The position numbers and the translations under genes were made by a program. The notes below the pieces were generated by a model, which worked only from the letters and a program-made list of their open reading frames with translations, was not told the origin of the DNA and searched no databases. From Beroe ovata (taxonomy: Eukaryota; Ctenophora; Nuda; Beroida; Beroidae), in NCBI GenBank assembly GCA_946803715.1, contig CAMPET010000333.1, positions 13,075 through 27,995 on the forward strand: a DNA stretch of 14,921 nucleotides, written 5' to 3'. Of the stretch, positions 1-9,468 are shown in pieces; the first letter of the stretch is position 1, and each line of letters opens with the position of its first letter.

Positions 1-205
1 CATAGCAACGTTAACAGGTATTACCATAGCAACGTTAACAGGTATTACCATAGCAATGTTAACAGGTATTACCACAGCAACGTTAACAGCTACTATCATA
101 GCAATGTTAACAGCTGCTATAACCACAGCAACGTTAACAGCTGCTATCATAGCAACGTTAACAGGCATTGCCATAGCAACGTTAGCAGGTATTACCATAG
201 CAACA
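1..205. repeat. 24-bp minisatellite, about 8 units
   Basis: Tandem units of 24 bp start at 1, 25, 49, 73, 97, 124, 148 and 172 and fade near 205. Each carries the core AGCAAcGTTAaCAG. One unit (97-123) is 27 bp long. It lies immediately 5' of the first recognisable kelch exon and is probably intronic. The frame that enters that exon is nevertheless open from the left edge of the window and reads the array as an eight-residue Thr/Leu/Ala/Ile repeat. Confidence 0.95.
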
Positions 206-222
206 CATTCATATTGCGGCAG

Positions 223-743
223 GTGGGAACGAGGAAAAGTTGACATGTTGGTCGGAAGATCAGGAGCGATGGCAGTTGCACATTCTGGGAAACACATCTT
301 TATTATAGGTGAGAACAGAGCTAGCCTATAATGCGGCCTCACAAAGCCGGGATATCATATAACCTCCCATTCCCTCATGTTGATCACCATAAGTTTACCA
401 TGGATTTATCAAGTGTTACCATGAGTTTAACTCCTGATAACTTATTGTAACGCATGGTAACCCATGATAACTTATGGTAAGTTCTCGAGTGTACCATGAG
501 TTTTCTCATTTACCATGAGTTTACCACGAGTTTACCGTGAGGTTATTATGACTCATGGTAAGCTCATTGAGGTTGCCACGAGTTTTCCTCCCTGACAGGC
601 GGTCAGGACAAGAGGAAACGCCCGTTGAACTCAGTCGACGTTTATGACATCAGGATGAAGAATTGGAAGTCACTATCTTCAATGTGAGATCTATTTACAT
701 TGCTATTTTTGTGCTTCCTGTTTTTTGTGTTCCACACTATCGT

Positions 744-776
<33 letters not shown>

Positions 777-1703
777 GTTTGAACAGAGAGTGTATGGTGC
801 TGCAGCTATCATTGAGGGAAATATCTACGTGGGCGGAGGCAGTTTTGACAGAACTGTCCTCATGACAGGGGAGTCGTATAACATTGATACAGATATGTGG
901 CATCGCATGGCATCCATGACACAACCACGTGCTCGATGTGGCTGTGCCACAGTGGATGGACACATGTATGTTGTAGGGGGACATGATGGAGTGAGGGATC
1001 TAGATAGTGTTTCACGGTAAGTGTGCTGCACTGACTTACTCTCCTATTCTAATTCTTACTATGTTCACCTTGTTCATAGCTTGTTCACCTTGTAATGATA
1101 TGGTTATATGTTCTCAGGTACTCCCCTGAAACTGATGCATGGACCGATCTGACCCCAATGAAATACGGCAGGAATGGGTGTGCAGTGGGTGCTGTAAGTA
1201 ATCTCTTCTTTTCCATTGAATTACAAACAACTCTGCAACACTGTAACTCTGCAACACTGTTTACCCACACTGTAACAGCTGAGCACTGTAACACTGTCAC
1301 ACTGCAACACTCTAGGTTGAGAGTCATCTATTCGCTGTTGGAGGGTGTCGTAGCGATGGCACTGTACTGTACAGTATCGAAAGGTATAATACCGAGACTG
1401 ACCAGTGGAGCAGTGTGGGCTTAATGCAGGTACTGGTTCACTAAGTATTACCTTATTTTTAACCTTGTATCATCTGTATATTCTCTACCTAATTCAGCAA
1501 CTCACTGCAATGTTAATTACCTACAGAGTGGAAGGTTTGCATTGGCTGTAGCAGTTGTTTCTGGTCAACTTTTCATTATTGGTGGGAACGATGGTACAAA
1601 CAGTGTCAGCGTTGTGGAAAAGTTCAACCCTGTGAAGAATAAGAGTGAGCTTGTGCAGCCAATGAAACGCCCCAGAGAGTGGATGGCTGTTGCTGTCACG
1701 TGA
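223..1703 (+). CDS. Kelch-repeat protein, 3' part (six exons, 5' end outside window)
   Basis: The visible part is the C-terminal kelch beta-propeller of a protein whose start lies off the left edge. Exons are 223-308, 599-683, 777-1016, 1118-1193, 1316-1429 and 1527-1703 (TGA 1701-1703). All junctions are GT-AG and phases agree (1, 2, 2, 0, 0). The joined product of about 258 residues has five full kelch blades. Each shows the small-residue run, a Gly-Gly doublet (IIGGQD, VGGGS, VVGGHDG, AVGGCRSDG, IIGGNDG), a conserved Tyr or Phe and, in most, a Trp about six residues later. A sixth, incomplete strand (MKRPREWMAVAVT) ends the protein and would pair with N-terminal residues to close a six-blade ring. 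Such domains usually act as substrate adaptors in BTB-kelch (KLHL) Cullin-3 ligases or as actin-binding modules. No BTB or BACK domain is visible here, so the subfamily is open. Confidence 0.9.
393..585. repeat. Intronic array of short motifs in both orientations
   Basis: In the 290-bp kelch intron (309-598) the motif TTACCATGAGTTT and close variants recur. The reverse complement, CTCATGGTAA or CTTATGGTAA, recurs several times between them. The mixture of orientations means the intron RNA could fold into alternative hairpins. Confidence 0.75.
744..771. repeat. (CA)14 microsatellite abutting a 3' splice site
   Basis: Fourteen uninterrupted CA dinucleotides sit in the 93-bp kelch intron (684-776). 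Only AACAG separates them from the exon at 777. The CA tract occupies the place of the normal polypyrimidine tract. Confidence 0.95.
1229..1312. repeat. 16-bp tandem repeat in kelch intron
   Basis: Two perfect copies of AACTCTGCAACACTGT (1229-1244, 1245-1260) are followed by decayed ACACTGTAAC-like copies up to the acceptor of the exon at 1316. The array fills most of this 122-bp intron. Confidence 0.85.
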
Positions 1704-2129
1704 CCCATGGACATGCTTGGAATATTGTCAACACAATTTCCGATTTTTGGTTGAATGGGAGGGTCAAAAGGAAAATGAAACTAATTTGATGGATGCTACT
1801 GCTAGATTATGGTGTATGACATTTTCAAAATAAGAAATTCTCAGTTATTGAATCTTGCTTTCATAAAACCTTCATTTTTCATGTGGAATCTGATTCAGTC
1901 TGCCAATTTGTATAATTGTGTACAGAATTTGTGTGTTCAATGTGTTACATGTTACCAATATCATCTTAGACACCTGAGACAGTGTGACCCTCCATTTGAT
2001 GAAATTTGGCCTGGTGACAGAACTTTCGGACTTAAAAACAGATTTGAAGGTTCGATTTATGATCAATGTGTCATACGTCTTGAGTTTCATTAACTTGTTC
2101 TCATCATGACATCATTGAATCATCTGCAA
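1704..2129. other. 3' flank / probable 3' UTR of the kelch gene
   Basis: AT-rich sequence with no coding signal I can support. It should include the 3' UTR of the kelch gene. I see no AATAAA or ATTAAA here; a CATAAA variant lies near 1862. Confidence 0.5.
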
Positions 2130-2700
2130 CCCGAGCCGCGATGCGGCGAGCGCCAGCGAAAATAATTTGCGGCGCGCGCAATGAAATTTTCGACAGGGGC
2201 TATTGCATCGACAGCCAAAATTTTTTTCTGTGCACACGTTGCGCGCCCTTGTTCTACGCAGCGCGGGAACTTTTTTCTACCCTTGCTGGCGGGATTTTAT
2301 CCCTGGCGCGGAACTATATTGAATTGAATCTTGATTGCGCAGCGTCGACGGTAAGAAAATCCCTACCAATTTAGTGCTGTTGATCGATGATAGACCCTGT
2401 CGAGAATTTCGTTTTGCGCGCGCGCGGCGCAAACTTATTCTCATAATACTAATAGACCGCGGCTTTCATCCGCGGTCTAGCATCGCCAGACAAGTTTCGC
2501 GCAGACTTACTCCTACTATCGCTGCGGCGCCGCGGCGGGATCTTACCCCCTGGCGGAATTGGATCTTGATTGCGCGGCGCCGACGATAGGCATGATAGGG
2601 CCAGGATATAGGGTCTATATATATCATCGATAGACAGAAATCTGGCATGATCGCCAAATAACAGAGAAAGACATCGCGTGCGCGGCTCTCCACATTAACT
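2130..2700. repeat. CpG-rich mosaic of inverted and direct repeats (probable non-autonomous mobile DNA)
   Basis: Composition changes abruptly to GC- and CpG-rich with GCGCGC runs, while both flanks are AT-rich. Three nested relations are visible. First, 2159-2211 is a diverged inverted copy of 2383-2440. Second, 2288-2350 is repeated directly at 2534-2585 (shared GGCGGGAT, CTTGATTGCGC and CGACG blocks in order). Third, 2382-2498 has a second copy at 11623-11762. There is also a perfect 10-bp hairpin at 2453-2479. No transposase reading frame is present, so this looks like accumulated copies of a non-autonomous family. Confidence 0.65.
2453..2479. repeat. Perfect 10-bp inverted repeat, 7-nt loop
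   Basis: TAGACCGCGG at 2453-2462 and CCGCGGTCTA at 2470-2479 are exact reverse complements around the loop CTTTCAT. The hairpin lies inside the CpG-rich dispersed repeat. Confidence 0.85.
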
Positions 2701-3402
2701 GCCCCGCGGCATCCGTTGTATAACTTCTATCGTGTGACCGGCATTAGGACACAAGTATACTATTACTAAATTGCTGTACTGGCAATAGAAATTTCTTTTG
2801 ACGTGATCAAATCCCAATACGAAATGATACTCCCAATAAACTAAAGAAAGCCAACTGGCCCCTCATAGTGTGCTGTTAGCGTAATACCCTGAAAGCCCAT
2901 CCGGTATAAGATTGAAAGATATAGCTGATACCGGGAGTTCTGAGAAGGCTTCCCCCTTGATCAGCACACTTTTCAAGATCACGAATGAAAGTTTGGTTCT
3001 CATGACTGGCAACAAGATGGATAAAACCAAACATCAATCTATATACTATGAAAACTCATTGAAATGAATCGAAACTGTTAATGACACGGTTGAGAGTAAT
3101 TAGAAAATCTGGCACCTCTTTTCATCCCTTCTTGAATGAGATTGAACCTATAGCGAGGACCAATTGTACCAAATTGCGGAAGCGGGAAGAGCAATGAATA
3201 CGGAATATGTTCAGCATACCTTGTCCCATACCTTGGGAGTTAAAGTATTAACATTGAGTCAGTTGAAATTAAATGACAATTGTCCCATACCTTGGGAGTT
3301 AAAGTACTAACATTGAGTCAGTTGAAATAAAATGACAAAGACAATCAATAAATTATGACCCCATGATATAGAACTAGATGATCCATCAGAAACTCTAAAA
3401 TG
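2701..3402. other. AT-rich spacer, downstream of URB1
   Basis: I see no gene on either strand. It should contain the URB1 3' UTR, read on the minus strand, but no minus-strand AATAAA is visible in the several hundred bases beyond the stop. The one clear structure is the 59-bp duplication at 3221-3338. Confidence 0.5.
3221..3338. repeat. 59-bp tandem duplication
   Basis: 3221-3279 and 3280-3338 are adjacent direct copies that differ at only two positions. Both start TTGTCCCATACCTTGGGAG and end AAATGACAA. The high identity indicates a recent duplication. Confidence 0.95.
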
Positions 3403-6400
3403 TCATGACGTTATAAGATGCCATGACAAGCCACTTTCTAACATGTCTCTCTTAACTTTAGCACTCTTGATGGTACTAACTTTCTCTAACAGTTTGTCAA
3501 TAAGTTGAACAGTGGAATTGGCAACGACGTGGCAATATTTCTGGGAAAAACACAAGGAAAGCACATGGCGCCGTGCCAATATCTTGTGATCAACTTCATC
3601 CCTCACAGCATGGACTAGTATTCCCAGTAACCAGTTCTGTTCTTGCTGATAGCGCTGGGAGGAGCTACAAAACATGGAGTAAAACATTGGAACATCGCCA
3701 AAATCGAATACGGGACGTTGTAAGAGGAAGTGACAGACTGCGGGATAAGTGTGTTTTTGAGGGCAGAGGAGTGTTTGCAGAAAAACACCAAGAAAATAGG
3801 TCGACAAGTGTGGCAGTCTCTCGTTTTCGTTTAGCACTGAGTTACGGATCATATGAAACAGATAGACACACATTGACTTATCCTTGAACTTCTCATCATC
3901 CACCTTGTACGACAGCTTATCTATGACGTCATAGCCTGCCCTTCTCGTGACGTCATCGTGACAACTCAGGGAGAGGAGAGCCACTCTGGCAATGGGTGAC
4001 GAGAGAATAATCCTCACATCAATCTCGCACTTGTTTAGTATGTATAGGAGAAGAGATAGGAGGTATTGCACATCATAACTAACAACACCACACTCATCTT
4101 GTACGAGTGGGAAATTGTTGATGAGCGATGTCATCTTTTCCTCTTCCAAATTCTCGAGTATCTTGATACAATGCTCATTGTGTGAAGACACACACCTCAT
4201 GTGATGCAACTCGTCCATATACACGCTGTGACCGAATGGGTACTGTGATCTGACACCAATGGAGTCCAAGTGTTTGAGGATCGCTGACAATTTCCTGTCT
4301 GCAGCGGAAGTTGTGGCCTGGTATGCCCTCTGGATGACGCAGTAATGGCTGGACGTGAGCTGCGGAATCCTCTGTGATTCCACGAGCAGAGACATCAATT
4401 TCACAAGAGCATCCCTCCCATGTGACTCCTCGTCAGATGTAAGCAACTTCTGAACTTCACTCAGATTGAATAGCCTGGAAAATGCCCTCTCTAATTGATC
4501 ATCTTTGACCAAGTCAAGGAACACAGACAAGAGCAGGATAAACATTTCCATTTTCTTACAACTCCCCGCATTCCCCTGTATTTCCAGTATTGTATCTGAG
4601 AAACAGGAGTCAATCTGTTTCCTCACGAAAACCGGCAAATTGTCCTCATACAGTGACACATGCCGTGTCAAGAACGTTGCAAACATTCCCAAATCACCAT
4701 TCCCAACCAAAACCACGAAAATATCCTTCAGGGTTTTCTTACTCTTGGCACAAGCTGAGAAATGTTCTGAATTAAGAAAGTGTCTTGAAATAAAGAACTG
4801 TGGACAGGGCAGGCCTATGGCTTGTTCGATGAGTGATGATGCTGCCTCTGAGGTCAGAATACATCGGGGGAGAACGCTGTGAAGAATTTGGGGATCGCTG
4901 ATTCGATCTAATTCCTCTGGTGAAACAGTGAAGTGTTTCAGCACCCCAATATCAAGTTCTGATTGGTCTAATCCGAACAGAGCGTGATCACTGACACCAG
5001 TCAACATCTCCTCCAGTAGCGACAACCAAGTGACACGTGCTGACACCAGTGTGTCATCCCGTGTGTCATTGCGCAGTAACATGTGTAGTGAGAATTGCTT
5101 GTCACGTGACATGTGCATCACAATATCACGTGCAAACGCATCAGATACTGCCATTAACCAGGTTACAGATGGTGTGTTAAGCGGTGTGTCTCCCAAGAGG
5201 TTTAGCACGTGATGTAATCGCCTCTGGTACGTTACTGTGAACCTGTGTGTCCTACTAAACTCAGTGACAGTCGCAATGTGACACCTCACAGTATCAAGGA
5301 ATGTGGTGTCATCGACTGTGTCATCACAGGACACAGAGTTGACCACCTTCACAGCGTGTTTCACCCATTGACTGAGAACAACGCAGCGCAGTGCTTCCAT
5401 ATCAGTGAATCTGTACCCCTGCTCCAGTAACGTGGTCACAATATCACTTAGTAAGCTGATAACAGTAGCGCAATTGTCAGCATTGCTAGACATGAGGTCC
5501 ATTACTCCTCCATCAAACACGTGTAGAAACTGGTTCAGCATCCCTGATTCAGTGGAAGTGTCGCATGTCATATGAGCAAAGATGCGACAGTACCTCTCCA
5601 GTGACGTCACATCACTCTTATCCACTCCAAGTGAAGTGAAGTGTTCCCGGTTAGATAGCAGGTGAGATCCGATCAGGTAAACAGGGGATTGTGTGTCCAA
5701 CACACGGTGAATACTCCCCTTGTATTGGAGTTTATCATCTTGCCTGTATCTATAACTTGTAAGCAAGATCACTGATAACACTGACTCCTTACATCCCATC
5801 AATCCACTGTGTGAACCTCCACTAGATATAAATTCCTGCATGAGCCTGTCAATATCAGTGACATTTGACAGTAAATGTCTCACGAGGCACAACCGTTCCC
5901 CTGCCAATGAATCTGCTGTCAATCTCCGTTCCCGGTATACAAAGTCACTGTAATCGTCAAGCACCAGGGAACAAATCACTAAGATGAGTTTGCGTTGCTG
6001 CGGAGACGTAACATAGAGACCAGCTGACAGAATCCTCTGCATAAGAGCTCCTGATACTGGCCCATGCTTCATGACAGCGGTGGAGACAAGATCACGGTGA
6101 TGTTTCACAAAGTCAGCCAGCATAGATGGACACAGCTCTAACAGGAGCCTATGTCCATCATCACTCAGCTCATCGCAACTCTGGAACAAAGACTTGACAC
6201 CACTTGACAAACAGTACTTGTCAAGTCTGAGGTAGTAAAGCGCTAGAGTGGTGTCAAGCATACTCTGCAACACAGTGACATCACAGAGGTTGTACATCAC
6301 ATACTCCCTAATGCGAGTTCTGGTGTGAAGAGACTGCACAACACTGGCAGCACTCTGAATCAGGGGAAGAAGTGCGGCGCACACTTTCACCCGGTCCCCG

Positions 6401-7536
6401 GAAGCAGCTTTTAGCTCCTTCTCCAGGAGGTCACTGACACGTTTAGGAACGATGTGATCCGCTATCTGTCTGTCTGTAATGTGATCCGGGACATTGCTCA
6501 ACAACTGCCCCACATCTCGAGCCCCCAGTAGCCTGCAAAGACTACCCTCTGAATAGAGGGAGGGGAGCTTCTCCTGGACCAGTACGGGGAAAACCTCTGG
6601 ACAAGCTCTCACCATGTCCACCAAGAAGTCCTGATATCCAGCACTCTTTACTGATGTGTTTTTCAACAGACTCAGCAGAATTGGGTTCCTTGACACGCCT
6701 GAATACAGATCCCCTGGTGGACAATCAAATAGAATGCCACACCTCTTGTCAAATAACTTCATGAAGAATTCACCCGTCAGAGTCTGGACTTGAGCACTTT
6801 CATCAGCCCAGAGCTGCGATAGTTTAACCAGGGACGGGATCACGAAAAACTGGCATTTCAACTTTTTGGGAATTTTGTTCCCTGCAAGGACATGCTCAGT
6901 GAGCACAGTCAGCAGTTCTATTTTCAGGTTCACACTGTTTCTGTTCAGTAAGTTTGTCATGTTCCTGAGTGAGTTCTTCATCCCCATGAACTGCAGCTTC
7001 AGCTCGAGTACAGGGACACAAAGGAAGGAGAGCATGAACTGTACAGATTTCTCGTGTACAGGACCAGGGTTGGCCAGCATCTGTTTGAGGGAGGCATTCC
7101 CGAAGTTGAAATCGTCAAGGAGTACCCTAGTGGTAGAACCACCCAAACAATTGAGTAGAGTGAGAAACTCTAAGCAGTGGCGCCGAGAGGGTGTGGAGCT
7201 GTACTTGCTGATAGCTTGGTAAACACAGTGCAGTCTCTCGTTTACCACTCTTCTTCCAATGCTGATAATCTGAGTCAGCAGCTGAGGGTGAGACTGCAGC
7301 ACATCGCGGAAAAGGCAGGATAGGAGGTTGAAACAAGCGCCGGATTGGGCGTGGAGTCCGGGGCCCCTCTCCCACCAGGTGAACACTTCACTCAAGCTGG
7401 GAGAGAGGGTCAAGAGATGGGCAGTGTGGCTGGGAATCAGCGTGATGAGGTGAAGAAGTGGCTGGGTATCACTGCTCTTCTTTATCTCGCTGAGTGCGCG
7501 GCTCACAACTTCCGCTTGGTTCATATCGCCTATCAT
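3403..7536 (-). CDS. URB1: URB1/Npa1-like nucleolar ribosome-biogenesis protein, single exon, 1377 aa
   Basis: URB1 (yeast Npa1) is a large alpha-solenoid scaffold of the nucleolus that helps assemble early pre-60S particles. The N-terminal third carries the Npa1-type pattern: CLEFLTLLNCLGG near residue 121, then the DFNFGNASLKQML segment and SVQFMLSFL, then IPKKLKCQFF near 223, all in the order seen in vertebrate URB1. The C-terminal stretch from about 1240 matches the NopRA1 region, with HFLLQRPVFDFGDVPMFYSMF and a later ARRHVLSL block; the protein stops soon after, at GLSWHLITS. Vertebrate relatives exceed 2200 residues, so this copy is short in the middle and lacks the usual C-terminal tail. 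The first ATG is used; a second Met lies four codons on. A TTTTCAG just upstream (near 7545) could be an acceptor, so a 5' exon is possible. No stop breaks the frame over 4.1 kb. Identification is from remembered family sequence, not a search. Confidence 0.8.
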   Translation of the reverse strand: MIGDMNQAEVVSRALSEIKKSSDTQPLLHLITLIPSHTAHLLTLSPSLSEVFTWWERGPGLHAQSGACFNLLSCLFRDVLQSHPQLLTQIISIGRRVVNERLHCVYQAISKYSSTPSRRHCLEFLTLLNCLGGSTTRVLLDDFNFGNASLKQMLANPGPVHEKSVQFMLSFLCVPVLELKLQFMGMKNSLRNMTNLLNRNSVNLKIELLTVLTEHVLAGNKIPKKLKCQFFVIPSLVKLSQLWADESAQVQTLTGEFFMKLFDKRCGILFDCPPGDLYSGVSRNPILLSLLKNTSVKSAGYQDFLVDMVRACPEVFPVLVQEKLPSLYSEGSLCRLLGARDVGQLLSNVPDHITDRQIADHIVPKRVSDLLEKELKAASGDRVKVCAALLPLIQSAASVVQSLHTRTRIREYVMYNLCDVTVLQSMLDTTLALYYLRLDKYCLSSGVKSLFQSCDELSDDGHRLLLELCPSMLADFVKHHRDLVSTAVMKHGPVSGALMQRILSAGLYVTSPQQRKLILVICSLVLDDYSDFVYRERRLTADSLAGERLCLVRHLLSNVTDIDRLMQEFISSGGSHSGLMGCKESVLSVILLTSYRYRQDDKLQYKGSIHRVLDTQSPVYLIGSHLLSNREHFTSLGVDKSDVTSLERYCRIFAHMTCDTSTESGMLNQFLHVFDGGVMDLMSSNADNCATVISLLSDIVTTLLEQGYRFTDMEALRCVVLSQWVKHAVKVVNSVSCDDTVDDTTFLDTVRCHIATVTEFSRTHRFTVTYQRRLHHVLNLLGDTPLNTPSVTWLMAVSDAFARDIVMHMSRDKQFSLHMLLRNDTRDDTLVSARVTWLSLLEEMLTGVSDHALFGLDQSELDIGVLKHFTVSPEELDRISDPQILHSVLPRCILTSEAASSLIEQAIGLPCPQFFISRHFLNSEHFSACAKSKKTLKDIFVVLVGNGDLGMFATFLTRHVSLYEDNLPVFVRKQIDSCFSDTILEIQGNAGSCKKMEMFILLLSVFLDLVKDDQLERAFSRLFNLSEVQKLLTSDEESHGRDALVKLMSLLVESQRIPQLTSSHYCVIQRAYQATTSAADRKLSAILKHLDSIGVRSQYPFGHSVYMDELHHMRCVSSHNEHCIKILENLEEEKMTSLINNFPLVQDECGVVSYDVQYLLSLLLYILNKCEIDVRIILSSPIARVALLSLSCHDDVTRRAGYDVIDKLSYKVDDEKFKDKSMCVYLFHMIRNSVLNENERLPHLSTYFLGVFLQTLLCPQKHTYPAVCHFLLQRPVFDFGDVPMFYSMFCSSSQRYQQEQNWLLGILVHAVRDEVDHKILARRHVLSLCFSQKYCHVVANSTVQLIDKLLEKVSTIKSAKVKRDMLESGLSWHLITS

Positions 7537-7934
7537 AACTATCTGAAAATATGATCATTTCACACCGAATATAGTACTAATTACTATATTTGACTCAATA
7601 GCATATAGAGAGTTTATGCTGAGTCCTATGTTGAGGATCAGAAACGAAATAGATACGCGTATAGTACTGCAAATGCTCGAAATATATGGTTTTCAAATTA
7701 TTGATAGATTCATGATAGATAAAAGTGATTAAAAGTAGAAATCATATTCTTGATGCTTACATGCCAAGTTTCCTTAATCATAATTAAAAATCTACAAAAA
7801 ACAAACATTGAATTAATATGACTGGCATTAACAAAATCAGACTATGTATATGATGATGAGAATGTCAGAAAAATAATAGTAGAAACTGTTGATCAAAATT
7901 AGCACTATTCCAAACTGGACCACGCCGGTTTTTC
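7537..7934. other. Spacer between URB1 start and SERF stop
   Basis: About 400 bp of AT-rich DNA that must hold the SERF 3' UTR and the URB1 promoter. I see no TATA box or other clear promoter element, and no minus-strand AATAAA. Confidence 0.4.
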
Positions 7935-9468
7935 TCAGTTTTTCTTGTTCTCTTCTTGTCCTTCAGCCGCTTTCTTGGCTGCGGCAGCTTCTTGCTTCTT
8001 CCTCATGACCTGAGGAAGATTACAGCATTTCAACAGAGGGTAGCACAAAACGCCGACTCTCCCATACGAAGGTAAATTGCTACTGAATTTGATATACGGC
8101 ATATTTCTCTCTTTTATAGCTCGTAATCTTGATACTAAGGTTTACTCTTCCACACTCCCACTAACAGTGGGCAAGAACCGGGTGAAAAGTAGACGACCTA
8201 TTTGGATTCAAACCGGGAATCGTGTAATAGTTTCTTCACGTCGCCCTGCACCAAAGGTCGCTGGGATAATTGGGAGTCCCGGAAGTGGTAAAGTGAATTT
8301 TAGACTAAAAGTACGATGGACTCATACGTATTTTTGGACGCTGAATCGATTCAGGACATATCTCGATTTCCTGATGCGCTATCAGTAGTGTGATTTTGAA
8401 GTATTGATCTCACGTTTAACTGGATTTTTCACCCATTTCCCGATAATTTGGCTCGAAATTGACCCCGGATTTGAATTCTACCCTGAAAAATTGGGAAAAC
8501 AATTTTGGCTGTTTTTCGGTACTGAAGTGTGTCTAATTTTCATGTTTTCTGTTCTGGCCATTACGGTTCTTTTAGGCTAAAAACGAAGTCTTTATCATAC
8601 CGCATACGTAATATGCCCTTATAAGGAATTTGGCGTGGCCCAAAAAACCATCGCCCCCATGAGCTTACTTGGTAAACTTCCTTTCGTGGTTTCCAAACAC
8701 CAAAAATGAATTGTTATAAAGTAGTTCCAGGTGATTTCAAAAAAAGGGCTGGACTATCATAATTTTTGCAACTATCTTTTACCAGGGTGACAGCAGTATG
8801 TGCAACTGCAAGGAAAGTCATTATCCAAGTTAAAGACAGGTTTAATGTCCGTCGGCCCTTGGACATGCTGTGAGCGATCCACACTTCCCGACCCCGACCT
8901 ACACGGGCAATGGAGATCTGGCCATGTGCAATATTCAATGTGGACTTATGACAGACCAATCTATGCCAGAAATTCAAACATGAATGTATTAATTAGTTGA
9001 ATGTTGGATTATTATCATTCATTGTAACTTATAGTCAAAGCCGTAAAAACAATATTTGTTTACTTGAATAAAAAATTTGTTTACTTGAAAGAATGCATCG
9101 AACCAAATCTCTGCCCCCCTTACAATGCCTACCTCGGCATCTCTTTCTTGTCGCTGTGTGTGATTGAGGCCCTTGTTTCCTTCCTGCTCCTTGGAACCTG
9201 AGCAAAGTGCATTGTGTAGGTATAATACACTATACAGTTACAAATTGCACACTACACATATTGCACATTATACATATTGTATATTGTACACTGTGTACTT
9301 AACATTGCATAGTGCACAATGTATACTACGCAATGTATACGGCCATATCACGGCATCACGCACCACTCATGCTGCAATGCCTCAAGTTGAGACCGTACCT
9401 TTCTTCTTGCCACTGTTCTTCTTGGCAGCTTTCTCTCTTGCAAGATCTCTCTGGTTACCACGAGCCAT
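7935..9468 (-). CDS. SERF: SERF-family protein (small EDRK-rich factor, 4F5 domain), three exons, 69 aa
   Basis: SERF proteins are small, highly charged, disordered proteins (human SERF1/SERF2, nematode MOAG-4) that bind RNA and speed amyloid nucleation. Exons on the minus strand are 9468-9399, 9197-9133 and 8009-7935 (stop TGA 7937-7935). Junctions are GT-AG with phases 1 and 0, giving 69 residues, close to the usual 60-70. The N-terminus MARGNQRDLAREKAAKK is the family signature. The second exon ends QRQERDAE and the third continues VMRKKQEAAAAKK, matching the conserved QRD-(S/A)-E-IM block. There is no zinc finger, which excludes the related ZNF706 family. The start is the only Met in the signature context. 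Intron 2 (9132-8010) is 1.1 kb, long for this window. The promoter side carries an RFX-type X-box 28 bp from the ATG. Confidence 0.93.
8010..9132. other. SERF intron 2, no recognised gene
   Basis: This 1.1-kb intron contains a plus-strand reading frame at 8077-8388 (103 codons) with a basic patch (KSRRPIWIQ, SSRRPAPK). I do not recognise it and see no splice partners. It could be an old mobile-element fragment or chance. The rest shows no structure I can name. Confidence 0.5.
9215..9350. repeat. Low-complexity TTGCACA/TGTATA-rich stretch in SERF intron 1
   Basis: Short degenerate copies of ATTGCACA, TATTGTA and AATGTATAC alternate in both orientations inside the 201-bp intron (9198-9398). 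There is no coding signal. Confidence 0.6.

Noticed and set aside
2141-2693. Arg/Ala-rich frames in the CpG-rich block
   Set aside because: Composition-driven open frames inside repeated DNA; no conserved domain and no agreement between repeat copies.
3221-3338. CRISPR-like or other spaced array
   Set aside because: Two adjacent copies without spacers form a plain tandem duplication in a eukaryotic genome.
4505-4882. Plus-strand frames of 60-125 codons within 3403-7536
   Set aside because: They are antisense shadows of the long URB1 frame.
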